Below are positions 1-11,716 of a stretch of 64,000 nucleotides of DNA, piece after piece. Each line of letters opens with the position of its first letter. Position 1 is the first letter of the stretch. Made by a program: the position numbers and the translations under genes. This DNA comes from Mesorhabditis belari (Eukaryota; Nematoda; Chromadorea; Rhabditida; Rhabditidae): NCBI GenBank assembly GCA_958450365.1, contig CAUEEP010000730.1:883501-947500 (forward strand), read 5' to 3'. The notes under the pieces were generated by a model that was given only the letters and a program-made list of their open reading frames with translations, was not told the origin of the DNA and searched no databases.

Positions 1-63
1 CGTATTTAGAGTCATTTAAAAGTCATACTTAATTCGTTGAATGCTTTATTTGTATTGAAATTG

Positions 64-186
64 TAAATTGAAGCTATTGAAGCTATTGAAGTTATTGAGC
101 TATTCAAGCTATTCAAGCTATTCAAGCTATTCAAGCTATTCAAGCTATTCAAGCTATTGAAGTTATTCAAGCTATTCAAGCTAAAA
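64..186. repeat. 9-bp minisatellite (ctattcaag type)
   Basis: About a dozen tandem copies of a 9-bp unit, ctattcaag with variants such as ctattgaag. It reads as an Asn-Ser-Leu repeat on the minus strand, which is an artefact of the repeat and not a protein. It lies just downstream of the last visible caveolin exon and may sit in that gene's next intron. Confidence 0.9.
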
Positions 187-2235
187 AAGACAAACCCTTG
201 ACCAGACGAGTCCAATCGAACGGTGAACTGGGTCCAAAATAGCTTCGATGATGAACTTCCAAGTCTAAAAATGTCTTTTGATATATTGTGGTTTTGTTTT
301 TGATACTTTTCAGCTCTATGTACTCACCTTAGCAATCCAAGTAGCTGGAATGGTCAACAATTTGCCCAGTGGCACACAGGCGAACACGTTGAGAACAGTG
401 AAAAGCGCGAAAAGAATGCCGAACACGATTGCCGCTGGGATACCGATCAAAAGAGCACCTAGAATTTGAGGAAATTCAGTGTCTATGAGAACTCATGCAA
501 GATGTATTCTTAGAATTAACTGCTAGGTTCTTAAGAGTGCTAAAATGGGGTATAGCAAGTGAATGTTGCTCAGTTTCAAAGACAAACATTCGAAGCCTTT
601 CAAGAAGACACAGGTGACTCTAACATTCAATATTTTGTATCTAGATATCTACTAATTATAGATACTACAGGTTTTTAGAGTTATTCAGCTATTCAACTCA
701 CCCAAACGATAGACGAAAAGACGAGTCCATGTGAAGATTCGGTAGACTAAACGCCAAATGCAATCCCATGAATGAGCCGAGTCAGCCTCGCCAAAGATAT
801 CCTCGAAACCGAACTGAAATTTTGGCTTTTGCTTATTTTTGGTTTGTTTCCATTGACAAAGCACACCGATTATTTCACCTCGACTTTTGAGGAAGAGATT
901 TCGGGAATTCAAAATGCATATTGTTTCGAAATGCCCGAATTCTTTTCAATCGCTTTCAAATACAAGATTTCATTGATGAATAAATGAGTGAACCTTTTTT
1001 TTGAATTGAAATTGAAAGGGGAAGAAGAGGTAACGGAAATTGAAGAAAAGAAGAGAAAAGAAGAGAAAAGAAGAGAAAGGAAGAGAAAGGAAGAGAAAGG
1101 AAACCTTTCTTTCGATCTGTCAGGGCACAAAAATTAAACGAGGCATCAAGCAAGCCATTTTCTAGACAGGAAATGAATGAACGAGAGGGGAATCGATGGG
1201 GAATTTCCTGATAGAATGGGAAAAATTAAAGAGGGGAAATTGAGGGATTGTTAGTTGGATAACTTTATAGGTCAATACTGTATAGACGGATTGCAGACGG
1301 CTTTACAGACGAAAAAGTACCGTAATTAGTACTGGAAAGTACTGATTTCAGTTTTAGACACTATTGTATTCTGTGGGTTTGCTTGGGGATATCTCTCTGT
1401 CTCTCTTTTCTCCTTCATGACACCAATCTACCCATCTCCTCTATATCTTTTCCCCATTGACAAGTAAGACGATAGATTAGAGAAGAATTAGACAATATAG
1501 CTTTTTGAGTTTTTTTTGAAAGATGCTTTAGAAAAAAATTTTAATGGAAAAGAATAGGATCCTAAGGATCTTTACAACTTTCTATTAGACTTTAACTCTT
1601 CTAAATGACAACAACTGTTATCCCAATGCCTAATCAAAGATATAAGTACTGTAATCCCATAACCTAATCAAAGCCTTTATCTACTCACCTTGACGTGATC
1701 ATTGATTTGCTTCTCATCTCTGTCCACCAAATTGATCCCAATCGAGATATGTTCTGCTTTCTGTTGATCTTCACTTTTCTCTCCTTTCTCGCGACGCCAC
1801 CAACACTTCTTCTTGCAGCATTCCTGTAAAAGAACATTCGATTCATTTCTCATTCCCCGCCTCTAGAATTAATTTAAAGCCATTGTGGCTTGATTGGCTT
1901 CTTTCATTTCTTTCATTTCTTTCATTTCATTTCTTTCATTTCTTTCCCTTTACCTTTTTCTCCTCTCCAGCAGTCCCTTCTTCAGCCGATTTCTCCTCGT
2001 TTTCCTCGGTTTTCTTCGTGGTTTTCTTCGAGAAGAACCATGTCTTCTTTGGGGCAACTGGAGCCTCCTGAAATAACGGGAAATTGATTTTTGAGAAGAT
2101 CAAGGGTTTCATTTTTGTTTTTTCTTTTGCTAAGCTCGAAAAACCCACAGTCTTGGTCTCAGGCTCAGCTGGAGCGTCAGTGTCGGATTTGAGGGGCACA
2201 GCCTCCAATTCAACCTTCTCTCCGTCGGAAGCCAT
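181..2235 (-). CDS. cav-1: caveolin, CAV-1 type
   Basis: Integral membrane scaffold of caveolae, inserted as a hairpin with both ends cytoplasmic. Visible exons, 5' to 3': 2149-2235, 1954-2067, 1689-1823, 702-813, 328-458 and one starting at 264. The frame is continuous through all of them. The N-terminus is Lys/Glu/Pro-rich, followed by a Cys-rich CCKKKCWW patch and then the caveolin signature FEDIFGEADSAHSWDC. Exon 5 encodes the long hydrophobic hairpin (ALLIGIPAAIVFGILFALFT). The last visible exon carries the DPVHRSIGLVWS segment expected after the hairpin. If read through, it stops at 181-183. However, a GTTTGT donor at 190-195, a type used elsewhere in this window, suggests it splices to a final exon beyond the left edge. 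The match is to nematode CAV-1 rather than CAV-2, as judged from memory of the family. The start at 2235 is the only ATG that opens the CAV-1-like N-terminus. Confidence 0.93.
1384..1467 (+). repeat. dispersed direct repeat, copy 1
   Basis: About 84 bp beginning 'ggggatatctctctgtctct' and running through 'catgacaccaatctaccc' to 'ttgacaagta'. It is nearly identical to 2732-2814. This copy lies in caveolin intron 3. Confidence 0.8.
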
Positions 2236-2239
2236 TGTT

Positions 2240-3088
2240 GAAATTCTGAAATGAAAAAGTTGGATTGAGAAGGGGAAAAAAAGAAGAAAAAGCAAAACCA
2301 AAAATACAGTAAACAATTGTGATCTATTGTTTGAAAAGTGGAAAAAAAGAAGGAAAGAGATGGAGGGAGAGTACTCGGATAGGTGCGAGAATGGGGTCGC
2401 AAAATAATGCGCTTGGGTGAGGGCCAAGGTCAGGTCAGAAAAAAGGGGCAAAGAAGTGGACTGGATTGAGGATTACGATGGCAGATGTGAAAGGGGTGGA
2501 GTAGGTACAGGAAGGGGTGGAGTGACCCCGGGGATCGCCTCTGGCAGTTGTGGGGGGAGAGGGAGGGATGCGGAGGGGTGGAGGGGTGGAGGAGGAATGG
2601 ATGGACACGCCCACTTTTCAACGAGGAGTGAACACAAAACCCTGCGGCTATGAAGGGAATCTGTTGGTGGATGGGGGAGATGGGTGGATGAACGGGCACC
2701 GTTCGAATCGCGCGATGGGTGACCCTCTTGGGGATATCTCTTTGTCTCTCTTTTCTCCTTCATGACACCAATCTACCCCTCTCCTCTATATCTTCTCCCC
2801 ATTGGCAAGTATGTCGAGAATTTGGATTGCTATTGGAAAAAAGAACATAAAATATCACAAAGGGTTCAGAGTACAAGGTCGAGTTTTAAAATTAAGATGG
2901 ATGACCTGGTGAAGATCAGATACAGTACCAGTAGTAGTACTGTAGCTTACTATTGACAAGAAACTAGATATTTGACAGTAAGTACTATGTAGTAGATGCT
3001 AAAAAGTACCGTAACTTTGAGCCTGAACTTGTATCATACTCTTTTACACGTTATACAAACCTATGTAATCAAAAATCTATGAAAAAAT
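2240..3088. other. caveolin upstream region, no gene seen
   Basis: This is the 5' flank of the caveolin gene. 2400-2710 is markedly purine/G-rich (ggggtgg and ggaggggtgg runs) in an otherwise AT-rich window. Frames are open on both strands there through composition alone, and I see no splice signals or protein family. It could be promoter or first-exon UTR sequence. Confidence 0.5.
2732..2814 (+). repeat. dispersed direct repeat, copy 2
   Basis: Second copy of the repeat at 1384-1467, lying upstream of the caveolin start codon. Only a few substitutions separate the two. Confidence 0.8.
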
Positions 3089-3305
3089 GTTTAGAGTTAA
3101 GCTTTGAATAGAGCTAAGCTTTGAATAGAGCTGAGCTTTGAATAGAGCTAAGCTTTGAATAGAGCTAAGCTTTGAATAGAGCTAAGCTTTGAATAGAGCT
3201 GAGCTTTGAATAGAGCTGAGCTTTGAGTAGAGCTGATCTTAAGGAGAACTAATCTTAAGGAGAACTAATCTTAAGGAGAACTGATCTTAAAATAGAACTA
3301 ATCAT
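3089..3305. repeat. 17-bp minisatellite with diverged 3' part
   Basis: About eight tandem copies of a 17-bp unit (aagctttgaatagagct, with A/G variation at the joints) run to about 3230. Four copies of a related unit (aatcttaaggagaact) follow. Confidence 0.9.
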
Positions 3306-5070
3306 ATTTAACAATAGTATAAGTTAAAGTAAGAAACGAACAATAGCATAAACAAGGGCCATTCATCCGAAAAGTTATCGTATCGCTCTTTGATGTCGGT
3401 ATTTAGCTACGAATGGCGGAGAAAAAGAATTACCTCCACCCATCAGAGGGTCATTTTCATATGTGGATGCTTCGTCGAGGTCATTACCCTCGCATAGAAG
3501 AGAAAATAATGGGTGGGACCACAAAGCGGGGAAAAAAAATGAAGACCCACTCATCTCACTCATTTATCCTTTCCCTCTATGTCCCCCGACCGATCCCCAT
3601 CTGAACACATTTCTCCCAACCTTCTGCTTAAAGTGTATTCCCCTATTTGAAGGCACTTCAAAACGGACACCAATCCCATCTATCCTCTTCCTGAAACAGA
3701 CACAATTATCTACTTTTTGAAAAAGAAATGAAGAAGAACTGGATGAAGAAGAAGTTTTGTAGAAGGGGAGAAAGATGATTCAAAAAGATGATTTAAAAAG
3801 ATGATTCAAAAAGATTCAAAATCTTAAATAAAGTAGCTTAACTATAGTATTGTAACACTATGATACAGAAATTTTATCCAGTATCGAGCAGCAAGTACTG
3901 CACAAGTGTGATACACTTTCATCCAGTATCGAGCAGCAAGTACTGCACAAATGTAATTCCATCAACTCACTATGGAATTCTTGGGCCTATGCATTAGAAA
4001 GACTGAATTCAATACAATTTCCTAGAAAGAACTTTGATTAGTAGACTTGTTAGTGGATTAAATTGTAATTTTTTTACAATTTAAAGCTTTCTTATCGCAT
4101 TCCCATTTCGGATTTTGAAATCTTTCGTATTTTTCAACAACTAATAATAGCCGTTTACATGTAAACTTTGGAAAAAAAAAATCGGCAAAATGACATTGTT
4201 TATAGATTTGTGTTCAAAAGAGAAAAGAGGAAAAGACGCAAAACACATGTTATTCTTTGTTCTTTTCTAGGTATCAGACCATATGAAGGACATGATTTTC
4301 AAGTTTGCTCTTTCTTCCTCTTCCTCTTTCTTCTTTGTTCATACTCTTTTTGTTTTCGGTTGAGATGAGGAGAGGTTTGGATTCCATCTTCCGGATGAAT
4401 TCATAAGAGAAACGCCTCCATATGCTTCACCATATGGAGGCGGTGGACAGGCTGAATAGGGAAACAAAAGAGGACACTCTCTGATTACAGCTACAATAAA
4501 TGATGAGAGGAAAGCGATGACAAAACCGATCTATTATGCGTCTACAGTATCTAATGTTAAATGGGAATTGGGTTTAACCGAAGTGAGCAAATGAATAATG
4601 ATAAAAAAAGAATAACATCTTACAAGCTAGTTTTGTTAAAAAGCTTCTTTAGGTTTATTGTTCTTTCATTTTTCAGTTCTAAAGCAAACAAATTGTAGAT
4701 TATGATCTTTGACAACCATAAATTTAATTTTCTTGAATTTTTCCCTGATAATTGCTGATCCTTACAGTCTCGCCTTTAGCATAAACGATAAAATAGGGGA
4801 TTTTTGAGCGGGAAAATGTTTGAGGGGAGTTTTGAAGATAAAATAACCATATGAAAGAGCTAAAACGAGCAAGAGTACCGTAGCACAGTGAACGGTGTTT
4901 CATTAGCTTTGAGCGAAATCGTTATCCGATTACAAATTAATTGAGAAATGATTGAATGAGGGCCTCAAATGAATTTCACATGTTTTTTTCCCCGCGATCA
5001 AATTGATTAAAATTGGACGATTTTAATCAATTAATCGTCAATTAATGCGCATTGATCAGCTTTTCAGTCA
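3306..5070. other. intergenic, no gene seen
   Basis: No supportable gene. It contains a 30-bp direct repeat (3891-3920 and 3922-3951, starting atccagtatcgagcagcaag) and a short hairpin (4411-4441). The open frames at 3413-3720 and 4168-4368 lack splice signals and family resemblance. Confidence 0.6.
4411..4441. repeat. short perfect hairpin
   Basis: The arms cgcctccatatg and catatggaggcg flank a 7-nt loop (cttcac plus one base). Isolated, with no obvious gene context. Confidence 0.75.
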
Positions 5071-5339
5071 ACAAGGGAATATCAACATGATGTGGTGGCC
5101 AAATGACATAAGCCATACACTAACCGACGTAGAATTTTGTGCCCATTCCTAATCTGCTTTCCGTTTTTGCAACGCAGCACTCTATCAAAAGTTATAAGCG
5201 CTCAAAGTTTTGTACGGAATCGCAGAAAATAGATCTTGTGTTTATAAGTTGACTTACCAAAGATAAAGATGTCGTGGTGGCCGAGCGGCAGTCGACTTGA
5301 TTACGAAGCAAAGAATCGTCTGCAACAATCATAAGAACC

Positions 5340-5516
5340 AAAATTAGCTGATTCTTTTGCACGAATCATTAACGATGCCAAATATGGAGAGCTGTTCATT
5401 GAAAGTGACAAAGAGCATGGAAATGATAGTGATGCGAGCACAGAAGATGAACAATGGACCGGCGACGACTCTTCACCCACAATCAACAGTTTCAGCCGAT
5501 TCACTAATCAATTTTG
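5340..5516 (+). pseudogene. acidic coding fragment inside the TIR element
   Basis: An open frame of about 58 codons ends at tga 5514-5516. It has a hydrophobic start (residues FARIINDAKYGELF) and then an Asp/Glu/Ser-rich tail (DSDASTEDEQWTGDD). It has no in-frame ATG at its 5' end and no downstream partner. It is probably a remnant of the protein encoded by the surrounding transposon. Family not recognised. Confidence 0.35.
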
Positions 5517-6055
5517 ATAAAACTCTTGTGTCATCAAATGAACTTCAAGCAGCGATTGCTCATTAGAGATCAAGTCAAAAAAGGAGCTCGACTTTTGAGT
5601 AGTATGGCTGCCAGGTATCGTTGAATAAAGACGGAAAATCGCATGAATTATGATACGTGTTTATGAAAAGAGTCAAACTTTAAAAGTTAACAAACTGTCA
5701 CATTTAAAGAAAATCCGAGAGATTTTGGAAGTTGATGTGAGGGAGAAACTAAAGAATTGAGTATCTTTACAAGACCACGAATTGCGGCAAATGGTTATTC
5801 GCATTAATCGATCTCTACAAACTCCTCTAGAAACCTTCAAGGAAAGTCCAAGTTGGATACAATCTTTCAAGCGCACCATATCAAACACTCAAACACACAT
5901 CAAACACACACCCACATCATGATGAAGACTCTGTCGCAAAATTCATAGAGGAAATAGCTTGTGCCGGAAATGCACATTGCTTTTAGATTCATCGAATTCA
6001 TTTAACAAACATTACCTCAAGGATATAGTTTGCATATCTCCTGGAATAGAGAACA

Positions 6056-6290
6056 TACACTACTCGACAATGAAATATCATATTTGAAAAACCATCGTCA
6101 CTTTCGCGCGTCTGTAACTCCCTTGTCTTTACCGTATTTCTAAATATTAATATTACCATTGTGTAGCCCTTGAAAAGAGCTTTCAGAAAATGTATAACAC
6201 TAATAGTTTAAACTCAAAGACAAGGGAGTTACAGACGCGCGAAAGTGACGATCGTTTTTCAAATAGGACATTTCATTGTCCAGTACTGTA
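6056..6290. mobile_element. TA-flanked MITE, ACTGGACAATG family, copy 1
   Basis: About 230 bp between TA dinucleotides. The TIR reads about ACTGGACAATGAAATATCAT and continues to the gcgcgtctgtaactccc block, which is repeated in inverse at the other end. Nearly identical to 24613-24847. The terminal CAGTACTGGACAATG and TA flanks suggest a Tc1/mariner-related non-autonomous element. Confidence 0.85.
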
Positions 6291-6940
6291 TCTCCTGGAA
6301 CGATGAACATGATACAGTCTGATGTTTTCTTCTTTCGCCCGGTAAAACAACTGGTGAACAATTAAAAGGCTAGTGAGCCATGTTATTGGTAACGATGTCG
6401 ATTTTTCAATTCACAGAGATTCACTGATCAAGATCGTCTCTGTTGTGCATTCTCAAATGGGTGCATCATGCTTTCTGGCTCTTCGTTGATATTCTTGAAT
6501 AAAAGTTGGCTACCCAGATACTCCGCTAGTTCCATTCGAGTTTCATTCGAGACTCCAAACAATATTTGTTTTAAATTTGAAGTTGTCCCTTGTGAGGATA
6601 CAAACTGTGTATTTTTTTATGTCTTTACCCGTTGTTATATGAATTTATATTTTTCCCATTTCATCGACGAATGTCAATAATGTTGAACTTTTGTTATTTT
6701 TCTAATTTTTTTTGTTACTGATTGTTGTTTATCGTTAAAAGTAAATATTTTATGATTAGATTCAAATAAATTTGTACTTGAAACGAAAAACAATCAAAGC
6801 ATTTAAAGCTAAAAGAAGCAAAAACAAAGTCAGACGACGAACACAAACCCTAGAGTCGTTGCTTTGTAATCAACCCTACCGCCGCTCGGCCACCACGACA
6901 TCTTTATCTTTGATAAGTCAACTTATAAACACAAGATCTA

Positions 6941-7459
6941 TTGGGTTGGGGAGAATGAGTCGGCGCCGAAATTTAAAGAAACTTTTTGCACCCATAAAAC
7001 CTTCTTTAAATACACGTTTTGTTTCATCAAAATGGTCGACTATTTCTTTACAAAATGGCTTTTGAGAGATTCCACAAAGCTTTTCTTTTTTGGGATTTTA
7101 TTGATTCCCAAACACAGCTAATCAAAATGACAAAAAGTCCGACTCATTGCTTGAATAGTTTCTTCCACATAAACCTCCTTTGGTGTTTATATAAAAAAGA
7201 TAGAGCACACTCAATTACATAAGTTACCAAATTTTCAGGAAGATCCCTCCAACCGTTTACTCTAGATGACAGTTTATCGATTTTGTGAACAAATGGTCCT
7301 TTGTTGAGTTGAGGCGCTGTTTGAGTTCTCTTTTAAATATTATTTTGTAGAGAATTAGTTACCCTTCTACGGATATCAAACGCATATCATTTGACAAAGT
7401 CTGCTATAAGTTTTAGAAATTTCTTTGATTTTCGGCGCCGACTCATTCTCCCCAACCCA
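6941..7459. mobile_element. mariner-like short element inserted in a TIR arm
   Basis: 519 bp bounded by TTGGGTTGGGGAGAATGAGT and its inverse, the TIRs continuing about 30 bp to the cggcgccga block. The TTGGGTTGG terminus is typical of nematode mariner elements. There is no intact transposase. Compared with the opposite arm of the host element, about 28 bp of host sequence is missing at the insertion point. Confidence 0.75.
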
Positions 7460-7805
7460 GCGCTTATAACTTTTGACAGAGTGCTGCGTTGCAAAAACGG
7501 AAAGCAGATTAGGAATGGGCACAAAATTCTACGTCGGTTATTGTATGGCTCGGTTAGTGTATTCTACGTCGGTTAGTCATGTCATTTGACCACCACACCC
7601 TGTTGATATTCCTTTGTAAGTTAAATTAAGGTATTAAAGACTGTGACAAAATTTTACGCTTATTTTTTATATTTTATAAGTTTTGTCTTATTTTGTTCTC
7701 GGTTAAAGAATGGTTTTTCTTTTAAAAATTTGCATATATTGAATTTTACATGTTTCCTCGACGGACTTACTATACTTTTTCTCGGGGGCGCGTTTTAGAA
7801 AAACG

Positions 7806-7924
7806 TATTAATCGCAAACATACTCTAATCATAAGTAGTTCCTTTCGATGATAACCTCTACCAGAAAAGGTCGAGATTATCATCGAAAAGAACTACTTAT
7901 GATTAGAGTATGTTCGCGATTAAT
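7806..7924. mobile_element. palindromic MITE or foldback
   Basis: Two arms of about 48 bp starting attaatcgcaaacatactct pair with their inverse, separated by about 20 bp (ctctaccagaaaaggtcgag). Only a few mismatches. Confidence 0.75.
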
Positions 7925-8985
7925 CCACTACTCCTGGCTGCAATCCAATGACATTTGATTCTTGAGTGGAATGGTTGAATACTTGGGTTGTTTTTTCTTT
8001 CTCTCATCTATTTCATTGCTGTGTGGTGGGTGGATATTTCTTCATTCTTTCCCTCGTTCACAAACAACCGGTTCATCACCCATCACATCCTTGGTGAATA
8101 GAAGAGAAGCCGAAGAAATAAAAGGCAATGAAAGAGAAAGGAAAAGGAAAGGAAAAGGAAGGGCAATGCCAAAAACGATCTCCTCTCACTTACTCACTCA
8201 TTCACTTTTCTTTGATCACTTAATATCGTTAATGACAGATTTTTTTTTCGTCTTTCTAAAGAATGACCGAAGTTTTATCCGCTTAAAAACTTTATTTATA
8301 TTATTTATATTCTATGTATCGGAACGTTTTCCCTTTCTGGTCAGTACTTTGACATCTTTACTCTATTGGTAAAACTGTACACATCAACTCATGCGTCACA
8401 CCATCAACTAATTTGTAAACAAGACGACTTGAAACGACTCCAATGCATTTCATTTCTTGTGACCCACCCCAAAAAAAGTGTTTTCTTTATGGGCAATGTC
8501 ACTCCCTTCAACCTCATTTTTTCCTCTCAATTTCCTTAATCGACCCATTCTTTTTCGCTTCCAATTCCACCCACTCGACGTTTGAGATTAATGCTTTTAA
8601 ATGCTTGTTTTTGGGATGTGGAATTCATTTAGTGTGAATCCCCCATTTGTCCAAGCACTTGCAGTAAATTACAATCATGATTCTCTCCTTTTATAGAGTC
8701 ATTTCTTTGAATCCCATCACCCCGGTCAAATACTCATTTTGCTAGCGATATTTTTAGAGTCTCAAGTTTTTTTTTTTGATTAGCTTCATTATCGATTTTC
8801 TTCTCAACATTCCCCTTCCCTTTTCACAAATACTTCCTTCTACCCATGTTTTTGTGTGTTTACCGAAGTAAATAGAGGGTTTACGACGAAAAGTCTTTTG
8901 GCTCTAATTTTTTCTCCTTTTGATCTATGATTTTAGCTTAACGTAGTTAGAAGACTTCTGAAACGTTTTAAAACGTTGAAAGCCC
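7925..8985. other. intergenic, no gene seen
   Basis: AT- and pyrimidine-rich. The 136-codon frame at 7962-8372 is Ser/Phe/Leu-rich low complexity without introns or a family signature, so I do not call it. Confidence 0.5.
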
Positions 8986-9342
8986 GGGAGTGGGACAAAT
9001 GCGACTTTTTTTGCGCACTCGGGATACTTGCGCACCCCGCCCATTAGCGCAACTTTTTTCGCGTTTTAAAAAGCTAGTATTAACCAATTTCTATTCCAAA
9101 AATTGTTTTTTTTTGAGTAATTTTAGGGCATCCAAATTTTGACATATCAGAGCTTGTGAAAGTAATTTGAAAGATAAAACAGGTAGGTCAAATTACGGAA
9201 AATTGTCGATTTTTTTCCTATGTATAACTCCGTCCGTTTGCTTCCACAAGCTCTGATATGGCAAAATTTGGATTCTAGGCTCTATAATTACCCAGAAAAA
9301 CAACTTTTGGAATAGCAATTGGCTAATATTTGTCCCATTCCC
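8986..9342. mobile_element. hAT-like MITE, GGGAGTGGGACAAATG family, copy 1 (deleted)
   Basis: Flanked by a near-perfect 8-bp duplication (gaaagccc / gaaagacc). Ends are gggagtgggacaaatgcgac and tttgtcccattccc. The right arm has lost the TTTGCGCA-rich block present in the full copy at 13338-13824. Confidence 0.85.
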
Positions 9343-10120
9343 GAAAGACCAGAGAACAACTTTGAAAACAAAGTTTAAATATAAGAATTCCAAAGTTAAG
9401 AGATTCTGCTATTCAATTGATCCTTCAATTTGCCAAGATAAAACTTTAAAAATGCCTATTTATAGCTTCAAGTGCTCGAAAACGGCAGAGCTTTTTTCAG
9501 GCGAGCTCGTACAAAAACACTACCTCTGTGTTATTACTTTTTCAAGTAGCCCGTATATTCATGTATTGGGGAAAGGGGGTTTGTGAGTTAATGAGAGGGT
9601 AATATAGGGTAAAGCTTTTGCTCATTTGCTTTTCGAGAAGAGTGTCGGCAGAGTCTACGAAAATGCATTTAGTCTCGGTGCGTCTGTTTGGTGGCGGTGT
9701 GATCGATCTGCCGTTGCCCCTCTCTCTTTCACTCTCACCCATTTTCTTTGCCTCTCACAATTTTCCCTACTCTTCCTCACCCATTCATTCAAAGGAGGCT
9801 CCTTTTCCATTTCCATCCGTTCACAAGTCTCATTCACCCCCGCTTTTCTCTTCTTTTCCGTTCACCTTTTGTGGCTCACCGAGGGGGAAAGGGGTTTCCC
9901 GCCGCACGCGCATTCAAATTTCTGTGGTGTGTCCGAAAAGGGAACTAGTGGGATTTTGGAAGAATCGAGGGTTTTCCTCCTGTGGCGTTGACCCCGTTCC
10001 CTTGTTATCATTTTCGTGTTCTCACCTCCACCTTTTCATAATCGACGACTATAATTGTATAGACATATTTTTAATTCTGCTTCATTTGTTTTTTTGCCAA
10101 ACCTTTAATATCTTTATTTT
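9343..10120. other. upstream region of the G alpha gene
   Basis: The 5' flank of the G alpha gene. Two overlapping open frames at 9618-10124 are pyrimidine-rich low complexity that ends at the spliced-leader-type acceptor, so they are taken as promoter or outron rather than protein. Confidence 0.5.
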
Positions 10121-10130
10121 TTAGTTCGCG
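10117..10130 (+). promoter_or_regulatory. probable SL trans-splice acceptor for G alpha
   Basis: The tract attttttag ends 6 nt before the ATG at 10131 (ttcgcg leader). A strong 3' splice site with no upstream partner exon is the usual sign of spliced-leader addition in nematodes. Confidence 0.6.
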
Positions 10131-11716
10131 ATGGGATGCGTCAATTCGACCGACCAGACCAACGCAAAGAAGCGCTCGAAATACATCGACGAACAGGTAA
10201 ACTTTATGATTTATAATTGATAATTTTCAAGGACTAAAGATAGTTTTTTTCCATGCTTACAAAATGTCAAATAGATATTTAAAATCGTTTTTAACAAGTG
10301 ATTTTAGTTGAAAGCCGATCATGAACGACAATCAAGAGAAGTAAAACTGTTGTTGCTGGGTGCTGGTGAATCGGGTACTTTATTTAATTTGTTGGTTTTT
10401 CTTATTTTTCTTTTTAGGCAAAAGTACCATTGTGAAACAGATGAAAATCATTCATGAAACAGGCTACACGGATGAGGAGCGAAAACAGTATCGACCAGTC
10501 GTGTTTAGTAACAGTGTGCAGGTGATTCGTTAACGACTTTATGTCTATAATTCAAAAATTTAGTCAATGGCAGCAATACTTCGTGCAATGAATCAATTGA
10601 AAATCGAGTTTGCTGATCTAAACCGTGGCACTGATTTGCGACAATTTTTCACTCTTTCACAGGTAAGGTTTAGAACTTGTTGACTTTTATGCAATGTAAT
10701 ATTTTAGACTTGCGATGAGGGAGAACTTTCACCAGAATTGGCAATGGCAATGAAGCGATTATGGCATGATGCAGGCGTTCAACAATGTTTTATGCGCTCA
10801 CGCGAATATCAACTCAACGATTCGGCTTCTTATTACCTCAACAATTTGGATCGTATTTCACAGGTGTGTTCATTAATATAGTAAAGCTTTCACAGTCCCT
10901 CATTATGAACTTAGATTAAAGACAAATGCTTTAGCCTGACTATGTACCATCACAAGATGACGTTTTACGCACACGAGTCAAGACAACGGGGATCGTTGAA
11001 ACCCACTTCACGTACAAAGATCTTCATTTCAAGTAAATTTTATGTTTGGTGCGTAATTGTTCTTTTTAGAATGTTTGATGTCGGTGGTCAGCGTTCAGAA
11101 AGAAAGAAATGGATTCATTGCTTTGAGGCTGTCACTGCCATTATTTTCTGTGTGGCTATGAGTGAATACGATATGGTATTGGCGGAAGACGACGAGATGG
11201 TCAGTTTAAGTGTTTTATAAACGTGTAAGGTGCTCTACTTTAAAATTCTATTTCTTCAGAATCGAATGATCGAGTCAATGAAGCTCTTCGATTCAATCTG
11301 CAACAACAAGTGGTTCAGCGAGACATCGATCATCTTATTTCTCAACAAGAAAGATATTTTCGAGGAGAAGATCAAGAAGAGCCCCCTTACTATATGCTTT
11401 CCCGAATATTCTGGCGTAAGTTTGTTTGGTATTAAGTGCAACTTTCTACTTATGCATTCTACCTAGACTGATCATGTTTTAGGCTAATTCTTATGAAGAG
11501 GCAGCCGCTTACGTGCAGGCTCAATTTGAAAATCTCAACCATCGAAAAGACGGTCAGAAAGAAATCTACACCCATTTCACTTGTGCCACCGACACAAATA
11601 ACATCAGGTGCATCGAGTTTAACTTTCCTTTTCAAAGTAATTGTTTTAGATTTGTCTTCGATGCTGTGACGGACATCATCATTCGGGATAATCTCAAACA
11701 ATGCGGTCTATTCTAA
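10131..11716 (+). CDS. heterotrimeric G-protein alpha subunit, Gi/o class
   Basis: GTP-binding switch that couples seven-helix receptors to effectors at the inner membrane face. Ten exons: 10131-10196, 10308-10374, 10418-10521, 10564-10662, 10708-10863, 10935-11032, 11070-11199, 11260-11415, 11483-11607 and 11650-11716. They total 1068 nt, or 355 residues, the usual Gi/o length. MGC at the start gives the myristoylation Gly2 and palmitoylation Cys3 sites. GAGESGKST (P-loop), RVKTTG (switch I with the ADP-ribosylated Arg), [12 protein letters not shown] (switch II), NKKD and TCATDT are all intact. The C-terminus CGLF has the pertussis-toxin Cys at position -4. From memory, the N-terminus (MGC..ST..AKKRSK.IDEQL) resembles C. 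elegans gpa-4 more than goa-1. gpa-16 is the alternative. The subtype is an inference. Confidence 0.97.

Larger units (their letters stand above)
5071..7618. mobile_element. long-TIR DNA transposon relic with nested insertions
   Basis: Long terminal inverted repeats: left arm about 5071-5300, matched in inverse orientation by about 6883-6940 plus 7460-7618. Matching landmarks are ggaatatcaac, ccgacgtagaattttgtgcc, aaacggaaagcagattagga, and the inner end at ccaaagataaagatgtcgtg / cacgacatctttatcttt. The right arm is split by a mariner-like insertion (6941-7459) and its outer part holds a small internal duplication. A MITE (6056-6290) sits in the middle. The interior keeps only a short acidic coding fragment. 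I cannot assign a superfamily. No clear target duplication was found. Confidence 0.8.

Noticed and set aside
1936..2451. 171-codon single-exon reading of the caveolin N-terminus
   Set aside because: It reads through a real intron (2068-2148) bounded by GTGGGT and TTTCAG; the spliced version matches caveolin better.
2130..2763. Several frames upstream of caveolin
   Set aside because: Shadows of exon 1 and of a purine-rich flank; not supported by codon pattern.
7962..8372. 136-codon frame
   Set aside because: Low-complexity Ser/Phe/Leu sequence with no splice context, start-site features or family similarity.
9618..10124. 168-codon frame directly upstream of the G alpha gene
   Set aside because: Pyrimidine-rich promoter/outron sequence. 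Runs up to the trans-splice acceptor, and overlapping frames are equally open.
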